A stretch of 64,000 nucleotides of DNA from Ohtaekwangia kribbensis (GCF_042676245.1 NZ_JBHTKA010000008.1:62001-126000), one strand, 5' to 3'; counted from the stretch's first letter, positions 44,004-53,450 are shown. The notes: generated by a model from the letters alone, not told the origin. Numbers and translations are program-made.

Positions 44004-46172
44004 TCAGAGATTCAACGTAGCTCCGATCATATAGACACCGGCTGTTTTATCAGTACCATAGAACTCACGGCTATCGCTGTTCAGTACGTTGCGTCCGTTA
44101 AAGAAAACACTCAATGGTTTTACCGGTGTATAGCTGATCCTGGCATTCAGCAAAAACTTGCTGTCGATTTCACCCAGACTTGCTGTACCGGTTCTGTCAG
44201 CATAGTCGTACTGGTTATGACCGGCATAGGTATAGCTACTCAGGTTGATATTGAATTTAGACGATGCTTTATAGTTACAATAGAAACCGCCATACCACGC
44301 GGGTGTATTCTCATGATCAGAATCGCTATAGGTTGGGTTGAAATTCGGTGCATTATACTCCGATAACAAGTTCTTCGTTTTTGTTTTCTGAACGGTTACA
44401 AAAGGTTTTACCTGTATCTTTTCGTTCGGCACATAATTCAGCGAAAGTGTTATACCGTGTTGCGTTAATGTTGTTGGTATATTCTGAAACTGGTATGTTT
44501 TAGGAACCACAGCCGGGTACGGAGGTGGTAATTGTGTTGGCTGTACTTCGCTTAATACGATAGCCGACAGATCATCCATGGTTTGTCTGAATATATCGAT
44601 GTCCAATTGAAGTCCTTCACTCAACTGTGCACGATAGCCAAGCTCATACATTTCTACCGTTAATAACGCCAGGTCTGTATTACCAATCTGTTTTACTGTA
44701 GGTGCTGTTGGTATACCGGTGTTGATCGAGACATCCAGGTATGTATTGCCTATAAATGATCCGCTATTGGAGCGTGTAACAGCCGCGCGTATCAGGTGAA
44801 GCTTATTGATCTTGTAGGTTGTTGCCAACTCATAGGCTAAGCGTGTTTTATCAGGCGTAGAAAATTTATCAGCACGCACTGCTGCCATAATACGCCAATG
44901 CTCAGAAGGGTTAATATCCGTACGGATAAAACCTGCCCAGGTGTTAATGGAATGATCTTCATTGAGAAATCCATATATATTCTGATCCGGATTCACATAT
45001 GGTGCATCGGTATAGTCTACAACCTGATAGCTTATACCAGGGGTTATCGTGTTGTTCTTGCCAAGGGTTATACCATACTCGGCTGTGGCATCAAAGGTTG
45101 TGTAGTCGTATTGACTCGGGTTGCTGCCTACATTTATATTGTCGTATCCATCTACATACGATGTGCGAATGTGCAAGCCATATACCTGTGCCGACAGGTT
45201 TGCATACCGTGAATCTGATTTATTGGTAGTGAAGTATGTTAGTTGTGTAGAGCCTCCTTGCACACCCAGGAAGACTTTTTGCACTTCATCTTTCTGCAAG
45301 CCCATGCTCAGATCGAGCGAAACATCTTCATTCGGTTTATAGGCTATAAAACCGTTGGCTCCCCATTTGTTCAACGCTTGTTCACGGTTCGGGTAACGAT
45401 TGGCAGCCGATGCCTGCGGATTGGCAGATGTGTTGGTGAACAGCGTAACGGGATCTACAAACTGCTGCTGCGGTATAGAGTAATACGTATCATCAAAACG
45501 GTCGCGATCCTGGTAATTACCGGACACTATAAAACTGAATTTATCGCTGGTACGATAACCGAATGAACCATTGGCGATGCGCGTATCCGATCCATATTGC
45601 ACGTTAGCGTTGGTATATACCGGCTGAGTTCCCATGCGTTTGGTAATGATATTGATTACACCGGTTACTGCGTTCGGTCCGAACAACGGAGCTGAAGGGC
45701 CGCGTACGATCTCGATACGTTCTACATCATTAATATCAATCGGCAGGCTTTCCCAAAATGTTCCACCCAGGTTGTTATTAAACACCGGGCGGTTATCGAT
45801 CATTACCAGTGTAGTGAGGTTAGACTTACTGAAAGGTTGTGGTGTATAGCGCAGTGCATTATCAAATCCACGAATGTGAATGTCGTATACACCATTGGTT
45901 TGTTCGCGCACAATTACTCCGGGAGCCAGGCGTAAAGCTTCCATAATACTGGCAGACCCCGCTTTGTCTATTTCCGAGCGTGTTATAGTATAGCTTGAAA
46001 GTGGCGCGTCAAAAAGCGTCTCATCTTTTTTGGAAGCTGAATTGATGGGTACATTCATCAATTGCTCCAGCGATAATTCGTAAAGATCTTCTTCAGGTTT
46101 TTGCTCCTGTGCAAACAATGGCACGCTGCACAATGCTCCAAACAGGAGTAAGCAGGTAGGTCTCATTTTCAT
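44004..46172 (-). CDS. TonB-dependent receptor (siderophore/cobalamin-like, no regulatory domain)
   Basis: Outer-membrane receptor of 722 residues. Start placed at ATG 46172 (MKMRPTCLLLFGALCSVPLFAQ, a proper signal peptide); the open frame runs 26 codons further. The N-terminus ELSLEQLMNVPINSASKKDETLFDAPLSSYTI is typical of classical iron or vitamin receptors. The plug (about 45-165) has ASIMEALRLAPGVIVRE, DIHIRGFDN, VMIDNRPVF, ERIEIVRGPSAPLFG and TGVINIITKR; the barrel ends MIGATLNL. Unlike the other receptors here it lacks a carboxypeptidase-regulatory domain. No neighbouring transport genes reveal the ligand. Confidence 0.93.
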   Translation of the reverse strand: MKMRPTCLLLFGALCSVPLFAQEQKPEEDLYELSLEQLMNVPINSASKKDETLFDAPLSSYTITRSEIDKAGSASIMEALRLAPGVIVREQTNGVYDIHIRGFDNALRYTPQPFSKSNLTTLVMIDNRPVFNNNLGGTFWESLPIDINDVERIEIVRGPSAPLFGPNAVTGVINIITKRMGTQPVYTNANVQYGSDTRIANGSFGYRTSDKFSFIVSGNYQDRDRFDDTYYSIPQQQFVDPVTLFTNTSANPQASAANRYPNREQALNKWGANGFIAYKPNEDVSLDLSMGLQKDEVQKVFLGVQGGSTQLTYFTTNKSDSRYANLSAQVYGLHIRTSYVDGYDNINVGSNPSQYDYTTFDATAEYGITLGKNNTITPGISYQVVDYTDAPYVNPDQNIYGFLNEDHSINTWAGFIRTDINPSEHWRIMAAVRADKFSTPDKTRLAYELATTYKINKLHLIRAAVTRSNSGSFIGNTYLDVSINTGIPTAPTVKQIGNTDLALLTVEMYELGYRAQLSEGLQLDIDIFRQTMDDLSAIVLSEVQPTQLPPPYPAVVPKTYQFQNIPTTLTQHGITLSLNYVPNEKIQVKPFVTVQKTKTKNLLSEYNAPNFNPTYSDSDHENTPAWYGGFYCNYKASSKFNINLSSYTYAGHNQYDYADRTGTASLGEIDSKFLLNARISYTPVKPLSVFFNGRNVLNSDSREFYGTDKTAGVYMIGATLNL

Positions 46173-46511
46173 TTGGGTATTTTTTTTCAGCTGCAAAGAT
46201 AAAGGAAACGATTTACTCCGTTTACCGTTATCGGTGCTGATTCCGTACAAACGCTACATGCGGCAGAATGTTTAAAACGCCTATATAAATCGCGACAAAC
46301 TTTTTATGGCAATTGCCGCCATACGATCTGTCCGTCTGCGGGTTATGGTATATAAACAGAATAAGATTACTGTTACAGACGGAAGTATAAAATATCTTTC
46401 GGATGGAACGGACCCTGTTTTATTTCTGTATACCTGTTGTATAGCGGCTTTTTTACAGAATATTCCCTTTGGGGGAGAAACATTTTAATATTTTTGAGAC
46501 CCTTTCTATAC
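46173..46511. other. Divergent intergenic region upstream of receptor and MATE genes
   Basis: 339 bp between the TonB receptor and the MATE transporter. It contains the receptor's candidate -7 box at 46194-46201. No RNA element or gene seen in the rest, which is AT-rich and includes the non-coding frame 46306-46488. Confidence 0.45.
46194..46201 (-). promoter_or_regulatory. Candidate -7 box (TATCTTTG) of the TonB receptor gene
   Basis: Exact TAnnTTTG match on the minus strand, 21 bp before the ATG at 46172. This implies a very short leader. The -33 region is not a good TTG match. Confidence 0.5.
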
Positions 46512-47849
46512 ATGGAATTAAAACTACAAACCGGTTACAAACAGATTTTAGGCATGGCCATGCCGATAACACTGGCCATGCTGGTGCCGCAGATCAACTT
46601 TATTACTAACAACATTTTTCTAAGCGGCCTGGGCGAAAAGGCATTGGCATGTGCGGGTATTACCGGTGTATATTATCTCATCTTTGCAGTTATTGGTAAC
46701 GGACTGAACAACGGCTTGCAGGCCTTAATCGCACGCAGGGCCGGACAAAATCTTCCGCAGGAAATCGGCAGGTTATTCTTTCATGGTATATGGGTAGCGG
46801 TTGGCGTTTCCGGTGTTGGTATTCTCATTACCTATACCCTTGCTCCTTCTATTCTGCGCGCTGTTATACACGATGCTGCTATAGCACAAATGGCAATCGA
46901 CTTTCTGTATATACGCATCTGGGGCTTGCCGCTGCTATACCTATATGTTATGCGCAATGCCTTGCTTGTGGGTACAAACCAAACCAAGTTCCTGGTGTGG
47001 GGTACATTGAGCGAGGCTGTAGCAAATATATTCTTCGACTATGCTTTTATCTATGGTAAGTTCGGTTTTCCACAGATCGGGTTTAATGGTGCGGCATACG
47101 CATCCATTATTGCTGAAGGACTTGGCCTGCTGGTAATCTATGCAGTAATACACTTAAAGGGCATGCACCGTAAGTTTGCATTCTTCAGCCATGCTACATT
47201 TGATGCCTCTGTTTTTAAAATTATACTGGTTCAGTCTTCTCCGCTGATAGCGCAATATGCTATCAGCATCGCGAGCTGGGAGTATTTCTATATACTTATC
47301 GAACATCATGGAGCGCGTGCACTGGCTATATCCAACACCATGCGCAACATCTTTGGACTGTTCGGTATATTTTCATGGGCGTTTGCTTCCACTACCAATA
47401 CGATGGTGAGTAACATTATCGGGCAGGGACGTCAGGAAGAAGTTATCGCATTGATCAAACGCATTGCAGGTATAAGCTTCTCGATATCCAGTGTAATATT
47501 TATTATACTCAATTTATTTCCGGAGTGGTTCCTGTCATTCTATGGTCAGGGCGATGCATTTATACAGGATGCTATACCTGTAGTACGCGTTGTATCGCTG
47601 GCGCTGTTATTCATGTCGTTTGCAACGGTGTGGTTAAATGCTGTTACCGGAACCGGCAACACGGTGGTAAACCTTACCATTGAATTGATCACCATTGTAG
47701 TCTATAGCGTCTATTGCTATATCGTGCTCGAATATCTGAACCTGCCGATCACCTGGGGTTGGGGCTCCGAGTGGGTATATTGGATATCGATGTTCTCGAT
47801 GGCCTATCTATACCTGCGCTCAGGGAAGTGGAAGAATAAGAAGATATAG
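46512..47849 (+). CDS. MATE family multidrug/Na+ antiporter-type efflux protein
   Basis: Inner-membrane exporter of 445 residues with about 12 membrane helices in two related halves. Start at ATG 46512 (MELKLQTGYKQILGMAMPITLAM); upstream codons to 46437 are not needed. Helix 1 GMAMPITLAMLVPQINFITNNIFLSGLG, the GLNNGLQALIARRAGQN loop that marks MATE proteins, and the second-half equivalents SWAFASTTNTMVSNIIGQGRQEE are clear. Substrate unknown. A 21-bp tandem repeat starts 8 bp after the stop codon. Confidence 0.93.
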   Translation: MELKLQTGYKQILGMAMPITLAMLVPQINFITNNIFLSGLGEKALACAGITGVYYLIFAVIGNGLNNGLQALIARRAGQNLPQEIGRLFFHGIWVAVGVSGVGILITYTLAPSILRAVIHDAAIAQMAIDFLYIRIWGLPLLYLYVMRNALLVGTNQTKFLVWGTLSEAVANIFFDYAFIYGKFGFPQIGFNGAAYASIIAEGLGLLVIYAVIHLKGMHRKFAFFSHATFDASVFKIILVQSSPLIAQYAISIASWEYFYILIEHHGARALAISNTMRNIFGLFGIFSWAFASTTNTMVSNIIGQGRQEEVIALIKRIAGISFSISSVIFIILNLFPEWFLSFYGQGDAFIQDAIPVVRVVSLALLFMSFATVWLNAVTGTGNTVVNLTIELITIVVYSVYCYIVLEYLNLPITWGWGSEWVYWISMFSMAYLYLRSGKWKNKKI

Positions 47850-47856
47850 CGGAATA

Positions 47857-47906
47857 GCTGCGAGTTGCGAGCTTTGAGCTGCGAGTTGCGAGCTTTGAGC
47901 TGCGAG
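47857..47906. repeat. 21-bp tandem repeat after the MATE gene
   Basis: Two exact copies of a 21-bp unit (47857-47877, 47878-47898) and an 8-bp third start. The unit is itself built from GCTGCGAG/GTTGCGAG words. Related words (GGCAGCTCGCAG at about 48008, inverted) lie 100 bp downstream, and GAGCTGTGAGATGCGAGCT is found near 53419 after another stop codon. Confidence 0.9.
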
Positions 47907-48022
47907 AAAAAAGCTGCTGGCTTCAGGCTACCGGCTGCAAGTTTATTTGAGCAAGCGAAACGTTACTTTGCTACTGTATTGAAACGCTATATACAGACAA
48001 TCATCTGGCAGCTCGCAGCTAT

Positions 48023-48436
48023 TTAAGATTTGGTCGCAGAGAGGTACGGCTTTATCTCCAGGTATATGCGCTTGTACTCGCGCCTGGTGTCTTGTATCGA
48101 GTTTTTGATGCGCATCATGGAATTTGTATTCCAGTTTTTACCGGACTGTACAAATTCTTCAATGCTTTTTTCAATGCGATCCCGGTGCTGCAACAACTCA
48201 CGTGTTGCTTTATCGATAGGGTGTTTGGACTTGGGCGATACGATCATCCGTTTTTCATCGAGCGTGCGTATCGTCTGGTTAATGGTGTCGCGAATCTGGA
48301 TAAGCGATTTTGAAATCACCTCACGTTCCAACGCTATATCAACGGAATCTCTCTTGTGTATTTTATCAGTCTGGCTATAGCTCACAGCAGTAAGCAAAAC
48401 CATTGCAACTACCAATGTGGTTTTAACTGTTTTCAT
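48023..48436 (-). CDS. Small exported helical protein of unknown function
   Basis: Protein of 137 residues. A signal peptide (MKTVKTTLVVAMVLLTAVSYSQ) is followed by a charged, probably coiled-coil region: EREVISKSLIQIRDTINQTIRTL, HPIDKATRELLQHRDRIEKSIEEFV and SIQDTRREYKRIYLEIK. Periplasmic location is likely. No family recognised. It is the last gene of a minus-strand series, 98 bp downstream of the FAD oxidoreductase gene. Confidence 0.68.
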   Translation of the reverse strand: MKTVKTTLVVAMVLLTAVSYSQTDKIHKRDSVDIALEREVISKSLIQIRDTINQTIRTLDEKRMIVSPKSKHPIDKATRELLQHRDRIEKSIEEFVQSGKNWNTNSMMRIKNSIQDTRREYKRIYLEIKPYLSATKS

Positions 48437-48534
48437 ACCATACTGTAGAATAAATTACAGTGCCTGAGCAAGGGGTTGTTTCAGCAGATATGATGTGGTT
48501 TTCATGAGCAACGTATTCTACAGTTTTATACATT

Positions 48535-49737
48535 CTAGCGGTCAAAACTAAATATAGCTGCGTCTTTATTTTTTCGGTCGCTCAGCAGGTCGGTAATGAT
48601 CTCCGCGGCAATTTCACTGAAGGTTATTCCATTGCCTCCGAATCCCAAAGCAAAATAGGTGTTGGACCGCTGCCGGATGGAGCCGATATAGGGTAAACCA
48701 TCTTTCGTGTTGCAAAATGTACCAGCCCATTCAAAGTCTGGCTTGAAATTTATATCCGGAAAGAGCTTACCAAAGGCCTGCTGTAGTTGTTTCGTTTTCA
48801 AAGGCAATTTGGCATCGCGCTTATCGGGGTTGTAGAACTTATCGTCTTTGCCGCCAATAAGTATGCGATTATCGGATGTCGTGCGCAGATACAGATACGG
48901 CTGTGCTGTTTCCCAGATAAGACTGTTCTTATACCAGAATTTACCTTTTTCGAATGGCTCGCTGATAACTGCATACGTTGAATATAGTGTCTCAACTTTC
49001 TTTGGAATGTAGTTCTGTGATTCATAGCCGCAGCAAATAATCAGTTTACGGGCTGTGATGGTGTAGCCGGTATGCGTCAGCAACTGTACCGATCGTTTAC
49101 GGTGTTTTATGCCCGTCACTTCCGTACCGTCATATACCTGTAATCCCTTTCGCATGGCCGAGTGGATTAATGAATGCGTAAGTCTGTAAGCATCCATCTG
49201 TGCACCATCGCGCGACAGTATACCGGCCGGGGCACGGAAAGTATATTTATCACGGATATCATTTTCCGCAAGCAGTTCTACTTCGGAAATACCGTATTGC
49301 TTTCGGAGTATATACTCCTTCTCCAGATCGGCTACATCACTTTTATACGATGCAAACTGAAAGCTTGGTTTGGTAATAAACTCCACGTGTTTAAAGTTTG
49401 AGGCAATTTTGTGAAGCTTGGTGATGGATAGCAGACAAAGCTCATAACTGCGCACGGCATTTCGCTCGCCCACCATACCGATAAGCTTATGCATCGGAGT
49501 ATCAATTTCATATTGAAGCAGGCACGTGCTCGCGGCTGTACTTCCCTGCCCTACATGTCGCTTGTCAACAATGGCCACTTTAAATCCGGCCTTGCACAAA
49601 TAGTAAGCGACAATAGCGCCGGTTATGCCGGCTCCCATTACCACCACATCAGTATGAACAGATTCATTCAGAGACGGATATGTTTTTACTATGCCATGTT
49701 TTAGCAGCCAGAACGGGTAGTGCGATCGCAGGTCCAT
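48535..49737 (-). CDS. FAD-dependent oxidoreductase (DAO family)
   Basis: Flavoprotein of 400 residues of the D-amino-acid oxidase/glycine oxidase superfamily. The dinucleotide-binding motif VVVMGAGITGAIVAYYLCKAG starts near residue 31, followed by VDKRHVGQGSTAASTCLLQYE with the usual GxGSTxAS flavin loop. KLIICCGYES closes the FAD domain and GLPYIGSIRQR, FALGFGGNGITFSEIAAEII form the C-terminal FAD-contacting end. Substrate residues are not diagnostic; a glycine/sarcosine-type amine oxidase is the most general guess. Starts 23 bp from the end of the YihY gene on the same strand. Confidence 0.9.
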   Translation of the reverse strand: MDLRSHYPFWLLKHGIVKTYPSLNESVHTDVVVMGAGITGAIVAYYLCKAGFKVAIVDKRHVGQGSTAASTCLLQYEIDTPMHKLIGMVGERNAVRSYELCLLSITKLHKIASNFKHVEFITKPSFQFASYKSDVADLEKEYILRKQYGISEVELLAENDIRDKYTFRAPAGILSRDGAQMDAYRLTHSLIHSAMRKGLQVYDGTEVTGIKHRKRSVQLLTHTGYTITARKLIICCGYESQNYIPKKVETLYSTYAVISEPFEKGKFWYKNSLIWETAQPYLYLRTTSDNRILIGGKDDKFYNPDKRDAKLPLKTKQLQQAFGKLFPDINFKPDFEWAGTFCNTKDGLPYIGSIRQRSNTYFALGFGGNGITFSEIAAEIITDLLSDRKNKDAAIFSFDR

Positions 49738-49760
49738 AAAGTATAGTATAACAAAAAAGC

Positions 49761-50699
49761 TTAGTGTGATATCGGTGAAAAGATCTGTTGATCAGTCGGC
49801 AATTCCTTTGCCTCACGTTTTATAATAAATACAGCTGTATCGTCGGGGATTATACCCGAGCCATGATTGAGTGTATATACTTTCGTAAACTCTGCTCCAT
49901 AAAAGAGTATAATGGATGTATAGTATACCCACAGCAGCAGAATAATAATGGAAGCAGCTGTTCCGTAGGTTACGCCTATGCTGGAATTTGCCACATAAAA
50001 ACTGATCAGTGATTTACCAATCAGAAAGAGTAAGGAAGTAAAGCCCGCCCCTACAAATGAATCGCGCCATCGAATGGTAGCATCGGGTAATACTTTAAAG
50101 ATAATAGCAAACAAACAGGTAATCACCGCCAGTATGGATAGGAGGTTAAGTCCCTGGAATATATACACCGAGAGATCACTAAAGTAATGCTCCATCTTCT
50201 CATGCAGCAGATCCAGCACAGCATTGATTATGAGCGATACCATCAACAGGAAGCCCAAACCAATCAGCAATGAAAATGAAATGAGACGATTGATAATGAG
50301 TTTCACGAAGCCGCGCTTGGGCTTTGCGCGGATAGACCATATATAGTTAATGGAATCCTGCATCTCGGTAAATACACCCGTTGCTCCTACCAGCAGTACA
50401 GCAAACCCGATCAGTGCTCCGGAAGTACCTAACTGCGACTTCTCTATATTCTGGATAATCTCCTGTATCTGCAAAGCTGCAGAATTACCTACCAGGCCGT
50501 TGATCTCACCATATATCTTTCCCTGAACAGCCTCACGCCCCCAGAATATACCGGCCAGCGAAATAATGATGATCAATATAGGGCCCATCGAAAATATAGT
50601 ATAGTACGAAAGCGAAGCGCTTAACTTCATGCCGTTGTCCTGAATAAATTCAGTGCCGGCCCGTTTAAGTACATTCCATATTTTAATGAGCAGTTTCAC
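49761..50699 (-). CDS. YihY/BrkB family inner-membrane protein
   Basis: Membrane protein of 312 residues with about six helices. The family opening is complete: FIQDNGMKLSASLSYYTIFSMGPILIII, then IGFAVLLVGATGVFTEMQDSINYIW, KRGFVKLIINRLISF, a long loop, TIRWRDSFVGAGFTSLLFLIGKSLISFY, and SSIGVTYGTAASIIILLLWVYYTSIILFYGAEFT near the end. Despite old annotation as ribonuclease BN, these are transport- or envelope-type proteins of unclear role. 12 bp separate it from the preceding small gene. Confidence 0.93.
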   Translation of the reverse strand: MKLLIKIWNVLKRAGTEFIQDNGMKLSASLSYYTIFSMGPILIIIISLAGIFWGREAVQGKIYGEINGLVGNSAALQIQEIIQNIEKSQLGTSGALIGFAVLLVGATGVFTEMQDSINYIWSIRAKPKRGFVKLIINRLISFSLLIGLGFLLMVSLIINAVLDLLHEKMEHYFSDLSVYIFQGLNLLSILAVITCLFAIIFKVLPDATIRWRDSFVGAGFTSLLFLIGKSLISFYVANSSIGVTYGTAASIIILLLWVYYTSIILFYGAEFTKVYTLNHGSGIIPDDTAVFIIKREAKELPTDQQIFSPISH

Positions 50700-50711
50700 C
50701 TGAAACCAGCT

Positions 50712-51056
50712 TTACTTTTTAGAAATATCGAGTTGCTTGTGTATCTCCTCAACATCGACAATAAGTTTTGCTACGGCCGGATCAGCGTATGCTCCATAGG
50801 CATCCATCAATGTTCCTTTTGCACCGTCATTGGCTTCTATTACATAGAGTATAGAGTTATCGTCCGGGTTGCTGATACCTTCGAACCGATAGAAATTAAC
50901 CACCTTCAAATCGTGTGGCGAATAAATTTTCTCTGTCTCCAATGATTTCAGGCCACCATCCTGTGCCTTGAAATTTTCAACATAACCCTGCTCTATCATT
51001 TTATCGAGGCAAGCCTTCAGGGTTCGCATCTGTGGTATAGGAGTTGTCTGTGCCAT
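50712..51056 (-). CDS. Small conserved-looking cytoplasmic protein, function unknown
   Basis: Protein of 114 residues without signal or membrane segment. It has a helix-rich start (MRTLKACLDKMIEQGYVENFKAQ), then GGLKSLETEKIYSPHDLKVVNFYRFEGISNPDDNSILYVIEANDGAKGTLMDAYG, and a final helix VAKLIVDVEEIHKQL. The middle resembles a compact alpha/beta fold. Similar small proteins in Bacteroidota are sometimes labelled phosphoribosylpyrophosphate synthetase, but the protein is far too short and lacks the PRPP loop, so I do not accept that. It lies 11 bp after the lipoprotein gene and 12 bp before the YihY gene, in one operon. Confidence 0.72.
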   Translation of the reverse strand: MAQTTPIPQMRTLKACLDKMIEQGYVENFKAQDGGLKSLETEKIYSPHDLKVVNFYRFEGISNPDDNSILYVIEANDGAKGTLMDAYGAYADPAVAKLIVDVEEIHKQLDISKK

Positions 51057-51067
51057 AATATTTTTTT

Positions 51068-51628
51068 TTAGTTTTTAGAAATCTGATTATCGAAATCAAC
51101 AAGATTATCCTGTATCGCACGGGCATGTGGTAGTGCACCGTTGAGCCAGGTCTTAATATTCATGTCGTTCGTTCGCGAGCCATACGATTCCATTTCGCTG
51201 ATCAGTTTTTTATTCCTGTCGCGAATCTCCTTGCTCCATTTCGAATCGAACTCACTTGGTTTTTCATCGAGCAGTCTGCGAACATCCTGGGTAGCATTTA
51301 CAGTCGCTTCTTCCGGTATACTAATCACATGTGCCGAAGCATACGATTCAACTTCATCCAATAAATTCTGTAACTCGGGCTTCACTCGTTTTGCTGTAAC
51401 CGCTGCGCTCTTCGAATTCTTCTCTACCGCTACATCGGCAAGTGCTATCAATGTATGCAGCGCATTTACTGTTTCGAGTACAAACTGCGCGTCTTTTTCG
51501 TCAGCTGCATTCTCGAATTTTTCCTTGTTCTTTTCTTCTGCAATTTCTTTGCTTTCCTTGGGCTGATTGCAGGCATTAAATAGTGTAGCCAGGCAAGCCA
51601 GCATCAGTGTCGTTACTGTATGTCTCAT
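51068..51628 (-). CDS. DUF4142-like helical lipoprotein
   Basis: Lipoprotein of 186 residues. Lipobox CLATLFNAC gives Cys20, followed by a charged linker QPKESKEIAEEKNKEK. The rest is a long-helix bundle: KDAQFVLETVNALHTLIALADVAVEK (compare the FV...A..G..E..LG..A pattern of DUF4142), KRVKPELQNLLDEVESYA and a final helix with HARAIQDNL. These ferritin-like bundles are predicted outer-membrane or periplasmic stress proteins. It is flanked by a second helical-bundle gene 10 bp upstream and the 114-residue gene 11 bp downstream. Confidence 0.72.
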   Translation of the reverse strand: MRHTVTTLMLACLATLFNACNQPKESKEIAEEKNKEKFENAADEKDAQFVLETVNALHTLIALADVAVEKNSKSAAVTAKRVKPELQNLLDEVESYASAHVISIPEEATVNATQDVRRLLDEKPSEFDSKWSKEIRDRNKKLISEMESYGSRTNDMNIKTWLNGALPHARAIQDNLVDFDNQISKN

Positions 51629-51638
51629 AACTATAACA

Positions 51639-52121
51639 TCAATATGCGTATGTATTTGTAATGGATCGATAGGTGTTCAGCGAAGCATGTGAAGACTCCA
51701 GCGCTATGCGATGATCGAGTAAACGCTGGCGTGTGTCATCAGAAATTGTTTTTGCCGTATTGATCACCTGGTTGCAACCGTTGATTACCATTTCATCCAT
51801 GGCTTTGCAACAGGACACTATACTATCAACAGGCTTGGCGGAAAATATGGACCGGAAGTGCATCCAGATCAGAAACGTCTTGCCCACAAAAGATGTACAT
51901 CCGTGCAGCAAGGTACCAACCGGTTGATGGGTGCCGAGTTCGTTTACCAGCTCACGGATATTTTTTCGGCTTTGCTGTACATGCATCGCCAGAAACGTAG
52001 CTGCATTCAATGAGAGTTTCAACTGATTTAGTAAATATATAGCCAGCTCGTAACAAGCAATGCGATCGTAATTTAACCTGATGAGTTTGTTCAGGTATTG
52101 TATATATCCGGCATTCTTCAT
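51639..52121 (-). CDS. Ferritin-like four-helix bundle protein (DUF2383-like)
   Basis: Protein of 160 residues, nearly all helix. Start set at ATG 52121 (MKNAGYIQYLNKLIRLNYDRIACYELAI), because the frame up to 52181 adds an unrelated 20 residues. The pattern LNKLIRLNYDRIACYELA, then QQSRKNIRELVNELGTH, then a hydrophobic central helix and KAMDEMVINGCNQVIN resembles PA2169/DUF2383-type bundles, where paired E and H residues can hold metal; here the Glu/His set is incomplete, so metal binding is doubtful. First gene of the minus-strand operon running to 48023 or nearby. Confidence 0.65.
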   Translation of the reverse strand: MKNAGYIQYLNKLIRLNYDRIACYELAIYLLNQLKLSLNAATFLAMHVQQSRKNIRELVNELGTHQPVGTLLHGCTSFVGKTFLIWMHFRSIFSAKPVDSIVSCCKAMDEMVINGCNQVINTAKTISDDTRQRLLDHRIALESSHASLNTYRSITNTYAY

Positions 52122-52305
52122 AATCCAGTTCCTCCCTTCTACTTCGAAAAGAACTATGCCCTGCCACACCTTGTACGCCACCCTGTTCAGTGTAGAAACG
52201 ATTCCTCAAAAAACGCTTTAAAAAGTCCGTTAGCTAAAAAATACCAGTTGGTAATCGCAACATATAGGGGCATAAATTTTACAGTACATACAGCATTTAT
52301 ATATT

Positions 52306-53394
52306 ATGACTATACAAAGCGACAAGCACCCCTTTTATCAGCGTCTGTGCCTGAACCTGATTACTGTTACGCTATTCGGCACCCTTTTATATATCGGGCA
52401 AGATATATTGTTACCCTTATTTTTTTCCATGCTGCTGGCCGCCCTGCTGTTGCCGGTAGTGAATTTTCTGAAGCGAAAAAAGTTAGGGCACACGCTTGCC
52501 ATTACGCTTTCGCTTACCGTTTCGCTTGTGCTCATCTTCGGTATATTTTACTTTCTTACTACGCAAGTGTTGAATTTCCTCGATGATTTCGAGATGATCA
52601 AGAAAAAAATAACCGAGCTCGCATTAGGCATGAAGCAATGGGTGTCCAAAAATTTCCATGTGGGTATACGTAAACAAAATGAATACTTGCAGGATACCGC
52701 CAAAGAAATTACTACGTCCGGTCCCAAACTGGTGAGTCAAACCTTTCTATCGCTTACCGAACTAGGTTCATACCTGCTGTTTATACCGATATATACCTTT
52801 CTGTTATTATACTATAAAACGTTGATTCGAAAATTTCTGATCGAACTTTTCAAGAACGGTAGCGAAGAAAAAGTTATATCGGTGGTGCATAATTGCCAGG
52901 CGGTGGCGCAGTATTATGTAACCGGACTTTTAATTGAGATGACTATTGTGTTTGGACTGAATGCCGCGGGGTTTCTTATTCTCGGAATCAAGTATGCTAT
53001 TTTTCTGGCGTTGATTTCGGCACTGCTTAACCTGATACCCTACGTGGGGATGCTCATCGCCAATTTATTCTGCATACTCATTACGCTTATATCTTCACCG
53101 GACATGAGCGATATTTTTTGGGTTGCCGCGATTCTGAGTGGCGTTCAATTGATCGATAACAATGTATTGCTACCATGGATCGTAGGCTCGAAAGTACGCA
53201 TCAATGCACTGGTAACTATTCTCGGTATATTGATAGGAGGAGCGCTGTGCGGTGTGCAGGGTATGTTTCTCGCTATACCGGGTGTGGCCGTACTGAAAGT
53301 AATATCAGACCACGTTGATTCTCTGAAACCGTGGGGAATTGTAATGGGCGACAACGAGAAATCGAAGAAAGAAGGAGGCAGACTAATTAAGTAG
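52306..53394 (+). CDS. AI-2E family permease
   Basis: Inner-membrane protein of 362 residues with seven or eight helices, family AI-2E_transport (TqsA/YhhT/PerM). Early helices LFGTLLYIGQDILLPLFFSMLLAALLLPVVNFL, the charged periplasmic-side segment (about 85-160), FIPIYTFLLLYY, and LLIEMTIVFGLNAAGFLILGIKYAIFLALISALLNLIPYVGMLIA followed by VLLPWIVGSKVRINALVTILGILIGGALCGVQGMFLAIPGVAVLKV are highly typical. Some relatives are Na+/H+ antiporters, others export autoinducer-like molecules; the activity here is not known. Divergent from the helical-bundle operon. Confidence 0.93.
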   Translation: MTIQSDKHPFYQRLCLNLITVTLFGTLLYIGQDILLPLFFSMLLAALLLPVVNFLKRKKLGHTLAITLSLTVSLVLIFGIFYFLTTQVLNFLDDFEMIKKKITELALGMKQWVSKNFHVGIRKQNEYLQDTAKEITTSGPKLVSQTFLSLTELGSYLLFIPIYTFLLLYYKTLIRKFLIELFKNGSEEKVISVVHNCQAVAQYYVTGLLIEMTIVFGLNAAGFLILGIKYAIFLALISALLNLIPYVGMLIANLFCILITLISSPDMSDIFWVAAILSGVQLIDNNVLLPWIVGSKVRINALVTILGILIGGALCGVQGMFLAIPGVAVLKVISDHVDSLKPWGIVMGDNEKSKKEGGRLIK

Positions 53395-53418
53395 CTGCAA
53401 ATGAGACATACTTGCCCT

Positions 53419-53450
53419 GAGCTGTGAGATGCGAGCTACGACTGTGAGAG
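53419..53450. repeat. GAGCTGTGAG-type degenerate repeat
   Basis: GAGCTGTGAG, ATGCGAGCTACG and ACTGTGAGAG in succession, similar in word content to the repeat after the MATE gene and likewise placed within 30 bp of a stop codon. Confidence 0.6.

Noticed and set aside
50712..51056. Phosphoribosylpyrophosphate synthetase
   Set aside because: Small proteins of this kind carry that label in some annotations, but this one is 114 residues and lacks the PRPP-binding loop.
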